From: Buttiauxella massiliensis
Lineage (GTDB): Bacteria; Pseudomonadota; Gammaproteobacteria; Enterobacterales; Enterobacteriaceae
Direction of reading: 5' to 3'
Assembly: GCF_902500225.1 (NCBI RefSeq)
Contig: NZ_LR722649.1
Coordinates: 248,001-312,000, forward strand
Length of the DNA stretch: 64,000 nt
Shown in pieces: positions 50,034-59,458 of the stretch. The translations under genes and the position numbers were made by a program. Position 1 is the stretch's first letter. Every line of letters begins with the position of its first letter. Below the pieces are notes generated by a model that saw nothing but the letters and a program-made list of their open reading frames with translations, did no database searches and was not told the DNA's origin.

Positions 50034-51722
50034 TTACGAAAGCTCTTTACCTGTATTCACAGATTGCGGTTCCGGTGGTGCAAACCACGCCGATTTAAAA
50101 TCAAACCAGCCCAGTGTGTTCATTCGCACGCCGCGCATACTGCGCTGCCCTTCAATGCGCAACCAATGGTGGATTAATGGCAAAATATCATTGTTTTCAA
50201 CTCGCTTTTGGCACCATTCTGGCAGAGAAAGCTCGCCGTTGTGCCATTTCCGGGTATCGGTTTCCCAGTCATTTTCGATGCATTTTTGAATCAGAGGGAC
50301 TTCATACAGATGCGAATAAAGGGAGAATTCTAAAGGCAGAGTGAAGTTTGCGCTGTTAAGCCAGATATCGCTTTCTGCATCGCCCTGGTGCCACTCCTCA
50401 TAGCTGACTTCCTGCACCACAAGCTTAACGCCTGCGCGAGCCAGCAATTCTTCCATCACTTTACTGATCATGCGGTGTTCAACGTGGTCGCGGTAAAACG
50501 TCAGCGTTACAGATTCCAGACCATCAGGTTTTTCGAGCACCGGTTGTGGGCGAGCGTGGTGCCAGCGCGGCAGCAAACCGTACGCCGGGAACCAGTACTG
50601 CTGATTTTGCTCGCCCGCGCTATACAGCAGGTGAATTGGTGCCAGAACGTGACTCAGCCAGCGGCGCACTTCTGGATTGCTGCCCGATTTTGAACGGCTA
50701 TCGAACAGAATGTAATAACAGCCTTCTTCAAGGCGGCTTTCAATCGCTTTCTCGCTGTCGGGCATCCCTGAGAGTTGCACCGCGCAACTCATCTCTTCGC
50801 CAATTTCCGGCAGTACCCAGAAATTTACCTCGTCAATCAATGCGCGATAGCCGAAGTAATCATCGTAAGCCTGAATCTTCAGCTGGTTAGTGTTATTGCG
50901 CACAACAGAGTACGGCCCAGTACCGACGGGCTGGCGGGAAAAATTGCTTAGGGTTTGCCATTCACGCGGCAGAATCATCGCGTTAACACTGCCCAATAAC
51001 CAAGGTAGCCATTGGTCGGGTTGCGAGAGCGTGATATCCAGCGTCCATGCAGTTGGAGAGGTGATTTGCGTGATGTGCGAATACAGCGGCAAACTATTAA
51101 TGCGTTGCAGGGAAGTCATCACATCAAGCATATCCAGCTCACGTCCATGATGGAAATGAACGCCGGGGCGCAGATAAAAACGCCAGTGTAATGGGGAAAT
51201 TTGCTGCCAGTGATGGGCGATATCTGGCTCCAGTTCCCCATTTTCCTCATTTATGCGGATTAACCCACTGAAAATTTGCCGGGCAATATGGGTTTCTGAA
51301 CGACGTAAAGCCGAGCCTGGTAATAGATTTAACAGTGGACGGTAATAGAGAACGCGAAGGATATGCCGCCCTTGACGGAAGCTGCGGCCAAGATGGGAAA
51401 TCAACATTTGGCGTACTGCGGCTTTATCACCAACGATCTGCACCAGTTGATCAATCCTGTCTTGCTCAAGAAGATCTTCAGCCCGCTGTTGTTGCAGTGC
51501 AAGGCCGGTATACAGGAATTCCAACTGTGAACGCTTGCCGCGCCCGACCTCTGCTTTCCAACTGAGCCAGCCCGTTTCCTGCATTGCACTAAGCAGCGTA
51601 CGCATATGGCGACGGGAGCAATTCAGCAGCTCTGCCAGCTCATTGAGCGTGGTTTCCTGCGGCTTACCTTCAAAGTTTTGCCATAAACGTATGAACTGTT
51701 GTTGCAGACGACTGCTGGACAT
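50034..51722 (-). CDS. sgrR: Sugar-phosphate stress regulator SgrR
   Basis: SgrR activates sgrS during glucose-phosphate stress and represses itself. The N-terminal DNA-binding region (about 1-110) has the helix-turn-helix part [22 protein letters not shown]. The rest resembles a family 5 solute-binding protein ([30 protein letters not shown]), here used as a cytoplasmic ligand sensor. Length is 562 (551 in E. coli). It is divergent from sgrS/sgrT, the conserved arrangement. Confidence 0.96.
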   Translation of the reverse strand: MSSSRLQQQFIRLWQNFEGKPQETTLNELAELLNCSRRHMRTLLSAMQETGWLSWKAEVGRGKRSQLEFLYTGLALQQQRAEDLLEQDRIDQLVQIVGDKAAVRQMLISHLGRSFRQGRHILRVLYYRPLLNLLPGSALRRSETHIARQIFSGLIRINEENGELEPDIAHHWQQISPLHWRFYLRPGVHFHHGRELDMLDVMTSLQRINSLPLYSHITQITSPTAWTLDITLSQPDQWLPWLLGSVNAMILPREWQTLSNFSRQPVGTGPYSVVRNNTNQLKIQAYDDYFGYRALIDEVNFWVLPEIGEEMSCAVQLSGMPDSEKAIESRLEEGCYYILFDSRSKSGSNPEVRRWLSHVLAPIHLLYSAGEQNQQYWFPAYGLLPRWHHARPQPVLEKPDGLESVTLTFYRDHVEHRMISKVMEELLARAGVKLVVQEVSYEEWHQGDAESDIWLNSANFTLPLEFSLYSHLYEVPLIQKCIENDWETDTRKWHNGELSLPEWCQKRVENNDILPLIHHWLRIEGQRSMRGVRMNTLGWFDFKSAWFAPPEPQSVNTGKELS

Positions 51723-51784
51723 AAAAGAGGAACTCCCGTCAGAAACTCATCAATTTAACTTTCCTCATATTACGCCAATAATCA

Positions 51785-52045
51785 TCAACGTTGAAAGCGA
51801 GGAGGTGCATATGAAACGGTCACCAGTTATTAAGTTTTATCATCAGTATTTTGCCGCAACACAAAATGTTTCCGCTGGATGGCTGGCTCGCCTGACAGCA
51901 TCGCAACGACTGAAGATGCTCGAGGACTTAATGCAGTGGGAAATTACCGTTCCCGAGACCGGGAAGCACTAACTCGTTGATACATGTGTGACTGAGAATT
52001 GGTGAATTTCACCTGGCCAGCAGATTGTTCCTGCTGGCTTTTTTA
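51785..52045 (+). ncRNA. sgrS: SgrS small RNA (boundaries approximate)
   Basis: The 3' part contains TGTGTGACTGAGAATTGGTG (51985-52004), the ptsG-pairing region of E. coli SgrS with one change. A small hairpin follows (GGTGAATTTCACC), then the terminator GCCAGCAG/CTGCTGGC plus T tract ending at about 52045. The RNA also encodes SgrT. The 5' end is inferred from position between sgrR and sgrT. It should silence ptsG mRNA through Hfq when sugar phosphates accumulate. Confidence 0.88.
51811..51972 (+). CDS. sgrT: SgrT, small inhibitor of glucose uptake
   Basis: This 53-residue reading frame lies inside SgrS, starting after GCGAGGAGG. It shares the SgrT pattern FYHQYFAAT...WLARL...QRLKMLEDLMQWE with E. 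coli SgrT (43 residues), which blocks the glucose transporter PtsG. Here it is about 10 residues longer, with an extra stretch at the N-terminus (MKRSPVIK) and a short extra tail. Confidence 0.87.
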   Translation: MKRSPVIKFYHQYFAATQNVSAGWLARLTASQRLKMLEDLMQWEITVPETGKH

Positions 52046-52113
52046 TACCCGTCATTAGGGTATAGTTTACGTTTTGCACACCCAATGAGCGCTCGAACAA
52101 AAGGAATTTCTGC

Positions 52114-53292
52114 ATGCTGTGGTTTTTGACACGAGGACGACGCCTCAATCCGGTATACGCTGCGTTTATGGCAGTAGCTTTTATGATGGGGATTGCGGGG
52201 GCTCTTCAGACGCCAACTCTTAGCCTTTTTTTAACGCGCGAAGTGCAGGTGCGACCTTTCTGGGTCGGGTTGTTTTATACCGTCAATGCGATAGCCGGGA
52301 TCCTGGTCAGTCTCGCGCTGGCAAAACGTTCCGATAGCCGGGGCGACCGTCGCAAACTGATTATGGTTTGCTGTGTGATGGCCGTAGCAAACTGCATTTT
52401 GTTTGCTTTTAACCGCCATTACCTGACGTTAATTACTATTGGCGTCATGTTTGCCTCAATTGCAAATACCGCCATGCCGCAAATTTTCGCTCTTGCTCGT
52501 GAGTATGCAGATAACTCAGCACGTGAAGTGGTGATGTTCAGCTCAATCATGCGTGCGCAGCTCTCCCTTGCGTGGGTTATCGGGCCGCCATTATCGTTTA
52601 TGCTGGCGCTAAACTACGGTTTTACCACTATGTTTCTTATCGCGGCCGGGATTTTCGTTATCTCGCTCGCGCTAATATTCTTCGCACTTCCTTCAGTTGC
52701 AAGGATTGAGCAGCCCGCGGATGTTGCCCTTACGCAAGTCAGCGGCTGGAAAGATAAAAACGTCCGTATGCTGTTTATCGCCTCAATGCTGATGTGGACC
52801 TGCAACACCATGTACATCATTGATATGCCTCTGTGGGTCAGTAGTGATTTAGGGTTGCCTGAATCGCTGGCGGGGCTTCTGATGGGAACGGCTGCGGGAC
52901 TTGAGATCCCGGCAATGATACTTGCAGGCTATTACGTGAAGCGCTTTGGTAAGCGGCGCATGATGGTGATTGCTGTGGCGGCTGGCGTGTTGTTCTACGT
53001 CGGCTTGATTCTATTCCATAGCCGCACGGCGCTGCTGTTGCTCCAGCTTTTTAACGCGGTGTTTATCGGTATCGTCGCGGGTATTGGAATGTTGTGGTTC
53101 CAGGATTTAATGCCGGGCAGGCCGGGTTCAGCAACCACACTATTCACCAATAGTATTTCAACGGGTGTTATTCTGGCGGGTGTGCTACAGGGAGCGCTGG
53201 CGGAAAGTTTTGGGCACCATTCGGTGTACTGGCTGATTGCCGGGCTGTCGGTGCTGGCGTTGATTTTGACCAGCCGGGTGAAGAATATTTAA
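52114..53292 (+). CDS. setA: Sugar efflux transporter SetA
   Basis: SetA is a 12-segment major-facilitator exporter of glucose analogues and lactose-like glycosides, and in E. coli is linked to SgrS. Conserved parts are YAAFMAVAFMMGIAGALQTPTLSLFL, FYTVNAIAGILVSLALAKRSD, VMFSSIMRAQLSLAWVIGPP, and MLWFQDLMPGRPGSATTLFTNS near the C-terminus. Length of 392 equals E. coli. AAGGA precedes the ATG. It follows sgrS after about 70 nt and may be read with it. In E. coli the leu genes follow; here hemW does. Confidence 0.95.
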   Translation: MLWFLTRGRRLNPVYAAFMAVAFMMGIAGALQTPTLSLFLTREVQVRPFWVGLFYTVNAIAGILVSLALAKRSDSRGDRRKLIMVCCVMAVANCILFAFNRHYLTLITIGVMFASIANTAMPQIFALAREYADNSAREVVMFSSIMRAQLSLAWVIGPPLSFMLALNYGFTTMFLIAAGIFVISLALIFFALPSVARIEQPADVALTQVSGWKDKNVRMLFIASMLMWTCNTMYIIDMPLWVSSDLGLPESLAGLLMGTAAGLEIPAMILAGYYVKRFGKRRMMVIAVAAGVLFYVGLILFHSRTALLLLQLFNAVFIGIVAGIGMLWFQDLMPGRPGSATTLFTNSISTGVILAGVLQGALAESFGHHSVYWLIAGLSVLALILTSRVKNI

Positions 53293-53303
53293 GCCGAAAT
53301 AAT

Positions 53304-53330
53304 GTCGGATGACGCTGCGCGTCATCCGAC
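53304..53330. repeat. Single REP-like palindrome between setA and hemW
   Basis: GTCGGATGACGC and GCGTCATCCGAC are perfect arms around TGC. The element lies between two convergent genes, exactly at the novel setA-hemW junction. It may end both transcripts, although no long T run follows. Confidence 0.72.
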
Positions 53331-53336
53331 AGCTAA

Positions 53337-54473
53337 TCAGTCGGCCAGAAAAATCTCTAATAACGAATTCAAAAACAGCTTTCCGTGCTCGGTAATCTGC
53401 CAAAAATCTTCTGTCTCAACCAAATAATCCTTCGCAATCGCTTCGTCTAACTGCGCACGAATCACCGACTCATCGAGTCCGGTATACAGGCTAAATTCGT
53501 TGCGTGGCGCTGCTTCCAGCAAGCGGAAACGGTTCATAAAGAACTCGAATGGCTTGTCGGCTTGTTCAACATCGTGCTGCTTATCGAGGTATTTACCTTC
53601 CATATAACCGCGCGGATGGCGTGTTTTTGCGGTGCGCAAAATACGGCCGTCTGGAAATGTAACTTTACCGTGCGCACCGCAGCCAATCCCCAGGTAATCA
53701 CCAAAGCGCCAGTAGTTCAGATTGTGCTGGCATTGGTAACCCGGTTTTGCATAGGCTGAGGTTTCATATTGCTGATATCCCGCAGCGGTCAACAGCTTGT
53801 CGCCTTGCTCGAAAATATCCCATAGCGCATCGTCATCCGGCAATTTCGGCGGGCGTGAGCTAAACAAAGTATTCGGCTCAATCGTCAGCTGATACCACGA
53901 AAGATGCGGAGGATTGAGCTCAATCGCCTGGCGCAAATCGTCGAGCGCCTCTTCCAAAGATTGATCCGGCAGGCCGTGCATGAGATCCAGGTTAAAGCTG
54001 CGCAAGCCAAGCCCGCTAGCCAGATGTGCTGCACGTTTCGCTTCGCCTGAATCGTGAATACGCCCCAGGCGCTTGAGTTTCGGTTCGCTGAAACTCTGCA
54101 CACCGATAGAAATGCGGTTCACGCCGGCGCGCTGGTAACTCACGAAACGGTCTGCTTCTACCGTCCCGGGATTAGCTTCCATTGTGATTTCCGCCTCTGC
54201 TGCCAACGGCAGGCGAGCACGCACACCGTCGAGCAGGTTTTGCATCGCCTCGCCTGAAAGCAGACTCGGCGTACCGCCACCAATAAAGATGGTCTTTATT
54301 TCACGTCCTTGTGCCATTGGCGCGTCATTTTCCAGATCGCGCAACAGGTGGGTGACATACTCGTCGTGCGGTACGTCGCCTTTGAGTGCATGAGAGTTGA
54401 AGTCACAGTAGGGGCACTTCTGTACGCACCACGGGATGTGAATATAGAGACTCAGAGGTGGCAAATTAGCCAT
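53337..54473 (-). CDS. hemW: Heme chaperone HemW (radical-SAM-like)
   Basis: HemW is related to HemN, but is now seen as a heme carrier rather than a coproporphyrinogen oxidase. The radical-SAM cluster motif is in [18 protein letters not shown] (Cys-x3-Cys-x2-Cys). [18 protein letters not shown] and [17 protein letters not shown] follow. Length of 378 equals E. coli YggW. It overlaps rdgB by 8 nt, at the end of the yggS-yggT-yggU-rdgB-hemW run. Confidence 0.95.
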   Translation of the reverse strand: MANLPPLSLYIHIPWCVQKCPYCDFNSHALKGDVPHDEYVTHLLRDLENDAPMAQGREIKTIFIGGGTPSLLSGEAMQNLLDGVRARLPLAAEAEITMEANPGTVEADRFVSYQRAGVNRISIGVQSFSEPKLKRLGRIHDSGEAKRAAHLASGLGLRSFNLDLMHGLPDQSLEEALDDLRQAIELNPPHLSWYQLTIEPNTLFSSRPPKLPDDDALWDIFEQGDKLLTAAGYQQYETSAYAKPGYQCQHNLNYWRFGDYLGIGCGAHGKVTFPDGRILRTAKTRHPRGYMEGKYLDKQHDVEQADKPFEFFMNRFRLLEAAPRNEFSLYTGLDESVIRAQLDEAIAKDYLVETEDFWQITEHGKLFLNSLLEIFLAD

Positions 54474-55059
54474 TTTTCATTGCTTCCAGTAACAGTTTTA
54501 GTGCGCGTCCGCGGTGGGAAATCGCACGTTTTTCATCACGAGTCAGTTCAGCGGCAGTTTTGCCTTCACTCGGGACAAAGAAAATAGGGTCGTAGCCGAA
54601 GCCACCTTCACCCGCAGATTCACGGGTAATCTGGCCTTCCCAACTGCCGTGGCAAACCAGCGGAGTGGGGTCTTCTGCATGGCGCATATAGACCAGCACG
54701 CAATGGAATCGTGCTTTGCGCTGATCGTCCGGCACATCTTTCAGTGTAGCCAGTAACTTTTCCAGGTTCTGCTGATCTGAGGCATCAACACCTGCATAGC
54801 GTGCGGAGTAAATCCCCGGAGCACCACCCAGTACATCAACAGCCAGACCGGAGTCATCGGCAATTGCAGGCAGGCCGGTAACTTGTGATGCATGGCGTGC
54901 TTTCAGAATCGCATTCTCGATAAACGTCAGGCCGGTTTCTTCGGCTGACTCAACGCCCAGCTCAGTTTGCGCCACGACATCCAGACCAAAATCGCCCAGT
55001 AAATCGGCGAGTTCACGCACTTTACCGGCGTTACCGGTCGCGAGGACAACTTTTTGCAT
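54466..55059 (-). CDS. rdgB: dITP/XTP pyrophosphatase
   Basis: RdgB (HAM1 family) removes non-canonical purine nucleotides such as dITP and XTP. The substrate-binding start is [18 protein letters not shown]. The catalytic region is [25 protein letters not shown], and the C-terminal block is [15 protein letters not shown] with [12 protein letters not shown]. Length of 197 equals E. coli. Confidence 0.97.
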   Translation of the reverse strand: MQKVVLATGNAGKVRELADLLGDFGLDVVAQTELGVESAEETGLTFIENAILKARHASQVTGLPAIADDSGLAVDVLGGAPGIYSARYAGVDASDQQNLEKLLATLKDVPDDQRKARFHCVLVYMRHAEDPTPLVCHGSWEGQITRESAGEGGFGYDPIFFVPSEGKTAAELTRDEKRAISHRGRALKLLLEAMKNG

Positions 55060-55087
55060 AGTGAGAAAATCCTGTGAAATTGGCTAA

Positions 55088-55390
55088 TTATTCGAGCAAA
55101 GCCGCGACTTCCGTCGGGATGTGTTGCGGGTCGATAATCTTAATTTGTTTATGACGGCCCAGTTCGCCTTTCTCAAGCAGCACCTGGCTTTTGGCAACTT
55201 TGAACTGCTTAGCCAGGTATTTTACCAGATGAGCGTTGGCTTTGCCGTCTATCGGCGGGGCGGTGATGGCGACTTTTAGCTCGTCGCCATGCAGCCCGAT
55301 AATACTATCCCGGCTGGCTTTAGGCTGAATATACAGCCGTAAAACCAGCCCGTCAGAGTTAAGACTCACTGCACTCACAGCAAATACCAA
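55088..55390 (-). CDS. yggU: DUF167-family protein YggU
   Basis: The 100-residue protein belongs to the YggU/DUF167 family of unknown function. The conserved elements are [39 protein letters not shown] and KYLAKQF near the middle. It overlaps the 3' end of yggT by 16 nt and precedes rdgB, as in E. coli. Confidence 0.93.
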   Translation of the reverse strand: MVFAVSAVSLNSDGLVLRLYIQPKASRDSIIGLHGDELKVAITAPPIDGKANAHLVKYLAKQFKVAKSQVLLEKGELGRHKQIKIIDPQHIPTEVAALLE

Positions 55391-55944
55391 AGCCCCGGGA
55401 ACAAGTCCATGCCGAGGTAATTCAGCGCATAGAGAATCAAAATGACGATCATCGCTGAAAAATCGATGCCACCCATGGCTGGAAGCACGCGGCGAATTGG
55501 CGCCATCATTGGCTCAGTTAGTTGCATCAAAACGTATTCAATTGGGCTGCGGCCCTGGCTTATCCAGCTCATCAGCGAGCGGATAATAATCACCCAAAAC
55601 ACCAGCGTACCGGCGGATTTCAGCAGTGATAACAAGCCAACAAGCAAGTTCATCGGGTCAAGCGACAATGCGCCAACCTGAATGAGCAGCAAAACCGGGT
55701 ACTTCAATGTGGTGAGAATAAACGCCACCAGCAAAGAGGCGGTATCAATTGGCCCAATCGACGGAATTACCCGGCGCAGTGGCCCGACAATCGGTTGAGT
55801 AATCTTGACGATAAACTGCGCAAAAGGATTATAAAAATCACAACGTGACCACTGCATCCAGATGCGAATCAGCAGCACCATTACATACAGTTCAATCAGC
55901 GTTTTGACCAGGAAAGTCAACGTCAGCATGGCGTTCCTCAACAA
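55375..55944 (-). CDS. yggT: YggT-family membrane protein
   Basis: The 189-residue integral membrane protein contains two YGGT repeats. Each has the pattern [38 protein letters not shown] or [38 protein letters not shown]. The function is poorly known; the family is linked to osmotic tolerance and cell division in other bacteria. It lies 10 nt after yggS. Confidence 0.93.
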   Translation of the reverse strand: MLRNAMLTLTFLVKTLIELYVMVLLIRIWMQWSRCDFYNPFAQFIVKITQPIVGPLRRVIPSIGPIDTASLLVAFILTTLKYPVLLLIQVGALSLDPMNLLVGLLSLLKSAGTLVFWVIIIRSLMSWISQGRSPIEYVLMQLTEPMMAPIRRVLPAMGGIDFSAMIVILILYALNYLGMDLFPGLWYLL

Positions 55945-55954
55945 TTATAATGAA

Positions 55955-56659
55955 TTAACGAGCAGGGTAATCCCGCGCGCCGAAAATAGCGGTTCCAATG
56001 CGCACCATGGTGCTGCCTGCAGCAATCGCGGCGTCCATGTCATCGGTCATGCCCAGGGACAACGTATCAACCGTTGGATAACGGTTTTTGAGCGATGTGA
56101 AAGCGTCTGCCATTTTCTGGCAAACCGCTAACTGATGCTCGTAATCAGGTTCAGGGGCAGGAATAGCCATCAAACCTCGTAACACCAAATTCGGCAGAGC
56201 AGCGACATCAGCCGCCAGTGCATCGAGCTCACTGAGCGCTATGCCGGATTTGCTTTGCTCATCACTAATATTAATTTGAATCAGTACGTTAAGCGGTGGC
56301 AGCTCAGTTGGGCGCTGTTCGCTCAGGCGAGTTGCAATTCGCAAACGATCGACGGTGTGGCACCAGTCAAAATGTTCAGCAACCAGACGGCTTTTGTTCG
56401 ACTGCAATGGGCCGATAAAGTGCCATTCCAGTGGGGTCTCACCGTTTTCGGCAAAGTAACGAATTTTGTCCACGCCTTCTTGCACGTAGTTTTCACCAAA
56501 AATTCGTTGTCCAGCAACACCGGCTTCTGCGATGGCACTCGCAGGCTTAGTTTTGCTGACTGCAAGCAGAGTAACTTCTTCTGGAGCACGGCCGCAGCGT
56601 TCAGTTGCCGCCAGGATTTTGTTCTGAACCTGTGCCAGATTGTGCGCTATCTCGTTCAT
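55955..56659 (-). CDS. yggS: PLP homeostasis protein YggS
   Basis: YggS binds pyridoxal phosphate and keeps vitamin B6 in balance. The Schiff-base lysine is in LLAVSKTKPASAI. FGENYVQEGVDKI, WHFIGPLQSNKSR, LSLGMTDDMDAAI and GSTMVRIGTAIFG are conserved. The ATG at 56659 (MNEIAHNLAQVQ) gives 234 residues, as in E. coli; an upstream in-frame start at 56713 would overlap the divergent yggR gene. Only 15 nt separate the two divergent start codons. Confidence 0.96.
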   Translation of the reverse strand: MNEIAHNLAQVQNKILAATERCGRAPEEVTLLAVSKTKPASAIAEAGVAGQRIFGENYVQEGVDKIRYFAENGETPLEWHFIGPLQSNKSRLVAEHFDWCHTVDRLRIATRLSEQRPTELPPLNVLIQINISDEQSKSGIALSELDALAADVAALPNLVLRGLMAIPAPEPDYEHQLAVCQKMADAFTSLKNRYPTVDTLSLGMTDDMDAAIAAGSTMVRIGTAIFGARDYPAR

Positions 56660-56674
56660 AGGTTGAAAAGTGAT

Positions 56675-57679
56675 ATGGATATCGAAGAAATTGTGGCCCT
56701 TAGTGTAAAGCATAATGTCTCTGATCTACACCTGTGTACGCAGCTTCCTGCTCGCTGGCGCAGGCAAGGGCGGCTTGAACCTCTGCCCGAAAGCGCGCCA
56801 GCTCCCACAGTGTTGCTGGATGCCTGGCTGACAAACGGGCAACGAGAAGAGCTGGAAGAGCATGGGCAATTTGATTTTGCTGTCACCCTCGCGAGCGGTA
56901 CGCGGCTGCGCGCCAATGCTTTTCGCCAGTTGCAGGGGGACTCACTCGCACTACGGATACTCGCTTCCCACACTCCAAAACTTGAATCGTTAAACGTTCC
57001 TGCCATTGTCCCGGAATTACTAAAATCTGCTGATGGATTGATTCTGGTAACGGGGGCCACAGGCAGTGGGAAATCCACCACGCTTGCCGCAATGGTAGAC
57101 CACCTAAATCATCAGCTCGACGGGCATATTCTCACACTGGAAGATCCTATCGAGTTTGTTCACTACTCGCAGCGTTGTTTGATTCAACAGCGGGAGCCTG
57201 GTCGGCATTGCCGATCGTTTGCCGCAGGTTTACGTGCGGCACTGCGCGAAGATCCTGATGTCATTTTGTTGGGCGAATTGCGTGACAGCGAAACCATCCG
57301 CCTTGCACTCACCGCCGCAGAAACCGGGCATCTGGTATTAGCCACACTCCATACTCGCGGGGCAGCGCAAGCCGTGGAGCGGCTGGTGGATGTGTTTCCC
57401 GCAGAAGAAAAAAACATGGTGCGTAGCCAACTGGCGGGCAGTTTAAAAGCAGTGCTGGCGCAGAAATTATTGCCTGATAGCCGTGGAGGGAGGGCGGCAG
57501 TGTTCGAATTACTGGTTAATACACCCGCCATGGCGAGCCTTATCCGCGAAGGTAAGACGCACCAGTTACCGGGGCATATTCAAACTGGGCAGCAGTATGG
57601 CATGCAAAGTTTTGCTCAAGGTGAAGCGGTGTTACGTGCGGAAGGTCGTATTGCCGATGGGGAAAAAAATGATGGTTAA
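56675..57679 (+). CDS. yggR: PilT-like secretion/pilus ATPase YggR
   Basis: The 334-residue protein belongs to the PilT/GspE ATPase family. Walker A is LVTGATGSGKSTTLAAM, the Asp box is LTLEDPIEFVH, Walker B is LREDPDVILLGELRD, and the His box is ETGHLVLATLHTRGAAQ. The start MDIEEIVALSVKHNVSDLHL is typical. No pilus or secretion gene lies nearby, so its role as a retraction ATPase is uncertain, as for E. coli YggR. The hicAB pair follows directly. Confidence 0.92.
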   Translation: MDIEEIVALSVKHNVSDLHLCTQLPARWRRQGRLEPLPESAPAPTVLLDAWLTNGQREELEEHGQFDFAVTLASGTRLRANAFRQLQGDSLALRILASHTPKLESLNVPAIVPELLKSADGLILVTGATGSGKSTTLAAMVDHLNHQLDGHILTLEDPIEFVHYSQRCLIQQREPGRHCRSFAAGLRAALREDPDVILLGELRDSETIRLALTAAETGHLVLATLHTRGAAQAVERLVDVFPAEEKNMVRSQLAGSLKAVLAQKLLPDSRGGRAAVFELLVNTPAMASLIREGKTHQLPGHIQTGQQYGMQSFAQGEAVLRAEGRIADGEKNDG

Positions 57680-57733
57680 AATTATTGCCTCTGTGTGTAT
57701 TCGTGTGTATTGTTTTTCCATCAGGAGAAAACC

Positions 57734-57916
57734 ATGAATTCTTCTGACCTTATTAAGGAACTGAAGGCCGCAGGATGCGAACCCGCCAGAAATTCTGGAG
57801 GCAGCCACTGGATCTGGTGGTCGCCAAATACTGGGAAAACTTTCCCAGTTCCGCATCCAAAGAAAGATCTTCCCATCGGTACTGTCAGATCCATTCGTAA
57901 ACGCGCGGGAATATGA
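57734..57916 (+). CDS. hicA: HicA-type mRNA interferase toxin
   Basis: The 60-residue protein matches HicA, a double-stranded-RNA-binding-like ribonuclease. The catalytic His is H25 in NSGGSHWIWW. VPHPKKDLPIGTVRSIRKRAGI is the typical C-terminal half. I take the ATG at 57734 after CAGGAG; an upstream in-frame start is possible but would add unconserved residues. The stop overlaps a possible hicB start (ATGA at 57913). The pair stands between yggR and yqgF, which are adjacent in E. coli. Confidence 0.9.
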   Translation: MNSSDLIKELKAAGCEPARNSGGSHWIWWSPNTGKTFPVPHPKKDLPIGTVRSIRKRAGI

Positions 57917-57939
57917 TTCCCAACTCACGGAGATTACCT

Positions 57940-58401
57940 ATGTTTTTTTCTGTTGGCGTGGAGATGCCTGCAAACGAGAACGAAGCGTTCGGTCTGGTTG
58001 TGCCGGCGTTATGCAATGATGAGTTTGGCTGTGTATCAGCGGCAGATTATCAGGATGAAATCGCAGAAATGGTACGCGAGGCCATTTTGTTAATCGCGGA
58101 TGAAATGGTAAAGCGTGGCGTCGACATTACGCAGATTAAAGATGCCGGGCCATTCATCTACGCGGCAAATCCAGAATATGCGTATTGTAATCAGTGGCTG
58201 CTAGTTGATGTTGATTTGTCGGCCCTGGAAGGAAAACAACAGCGGATAAACATTACTCTGCCGGATACGCTACTTATGCGAATTGATAACCGTGTAAAAC
58301 AGCCATCATCGGGTTACCGGGATCGCAGTCATTTTCTGGCGGTCGCAGCAAGGCATGAGCTGATTAATGAGTCTTCAGACATGCCTGACAAAAAAGACTA
58401 A
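57940..58401 (+). CDS. hicB: HicB-type antitoxin
   Basis: The protein is 153 residues long from the ATG at 57940. The ATG at 57913, overlapping the hicA stop, would add nine residues. The N-terminal degraded RNase-H-like fold is [23 protein letters not shown], and the region [28 protein letters not shown] matches HicB. The C-terminal part ([17 protein letters not shown], then [14 protein letters not shown]) is a ribbon-helix-helix DNA-binding domain, so the pair should repress its own promoter. Its 3' end overlaps convergent ruvX by 4 nt. Confidence 0.87.
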   Translation: MFFSVGVEMPANENEAFGLVVPALCNDEFGCVSAADYQDEIAEMVREAILLIADEMVKRGVDITQIKDAGPFIYAANPEYAYCNQWLLVDVDLSALEGKQQRINITLPDTLLMRIDNRVKQPSSGYRDRSHFLAVAARHELINESSDMPDKKD

Positions 58402-58817
58402 GGATTATAGTCAAACCAGCTTTCAAGGATGATAACCGCCGATGCAGAGTCAATACTGCCTTTATTGAGGGCGCGGAAACCACCGTGCTCGAACAACCCA
58501 GCGCGTGCTTCCACGGTGCTGAGGCGTTCATCCTGCAAAGAGACTTTTACGCCAAAGCGGCCATGCAGGCGGTTGGCAAATTTACGTGCACGTGCGGTGA
58601 GTGGTTGCTCGGTGCCATCCATATTCAGTGGCAAGCCTACGACGACTTCATCGGGTTGCCACTCTTTGAGGATTTTCTCGATAACGTTCCAGTCGGGTGT
58701 GCCGTCTTGTGCTTTCAGTGCAGTTAAGGGGCGTGCCGTCCTGGTAATGCGTTGGCCGATGGCGACACCAATACTTTTGGTACCGAAATCAAAGGCTAAT
58801 AAAGTTCCACTGCTCAT
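58398..58817 (-). CDS. yqgF: Putative pre-16S rRNA nuclease / Holliday junction resolvase-like YqgF
   Basis: This RNase-H-fold nuclease (RuvX) trims the 5' end of 16S rRNA. The motif [19 protein letters not shown] holds the first catalytic Asp. [25 protein letters not shown] and [13 protein letters not shown] hold the others. Length is 139 (138 in E. coli). Its start overlaps the yqgE stop by 1 nt. Confidence 0.95.
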   Translation of the reverse strand: MSSGTLLAFDFGTKSIGVAIGQRITRTARPLTALKAQDGTPDWNVIEKILKEWQPDEVVVGLPLNMDGTEQPLTARARKFANRLHGRFGVKVSLQDERLSTVEARAGLFEHGGFRALNKGSIDSASAVIILESWFDYNP

Positions 58818-59380
58818 CAGGCGTGTCCCGCTTCACTTGGCATGTTATGGATATCAATGCCGATTAATTTTGCGGCTTCACGCCAGCGTTCAGAAATCGG
58901 GGTGTGGAAAAGAATAGAGGCATCTGCCGGAGCTGTTAGCCACGCATTGTCCAGAATCTCTTGTTCCAACTGCCCTTTTTCCCACGAGGAATAACCTAGG
59001 GCGACAATCACATCCGCAGGCTGTTTTGCCGTGCCGATGGTTTCCAGGACATCGCGAGATGTGGTGATCACCGTGTCATCTGAAATACGGATACTGGAGG
59101 CGAAACAGTCTGGGGCGGAATGCAAAATAAAACCACGGTCTTCCGCCAGCGGGCCGCCAATAAAAACAGGCTTATCAAGGCGAATAGCTGGATCACGTGG
59201 CTCCGGGTCGATCTTTAGTTTTTGCAGGACACCGTCAACCTTGAGATTTTCGAGGGGTTTATTAATGATTATCCCCATAGCACCGTCTTCGTTGTATTCG
59301 CAAATATAAACGACAGCACGCTTAAACAATGGGTCCTGGAGCGCCGGCATGGCAATTAGAAAGTGATGCTGTAAATTCAT
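58817..59380 (-). CDS. yqgE: AlgH/YqgE-family protein
   Basis: The 187-residue protein of the UPF0301/DUF179 family has unknown function. Conserved blocks are [54 protein letters not shown] and [16 protein letters not shown]. Length equals E. coli. It lies between gshB and yqgF, as in E. coli, with the yqgF start overlapping its stop. Confidence 0.95.
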   Translation of the reverse strand: MNLQHHFLIAMPALQDPLFKRAVVYICEYNEDGAMGIIINKPLENLKVDGVLQKLKIDPEPRDPAIRLDKPVFIGGPLAEDRGFILHSAPDCFASSIRISDDTVITTSRDVLETIGTAKQPADVIVALGYSSWEKGQLEQEILDNAWLTAPADASILFHTPISERWREAAKLIGIDIHNMPSEAGHA

Positions 59381-59458
59381 TGTCAGAGGTTCTGGTTCCG
59401 GTTGAAAAAGCGAGCAGTCAGTTTATCACTACTGAGCGGGCTAAGCCCGCTCACAGGA

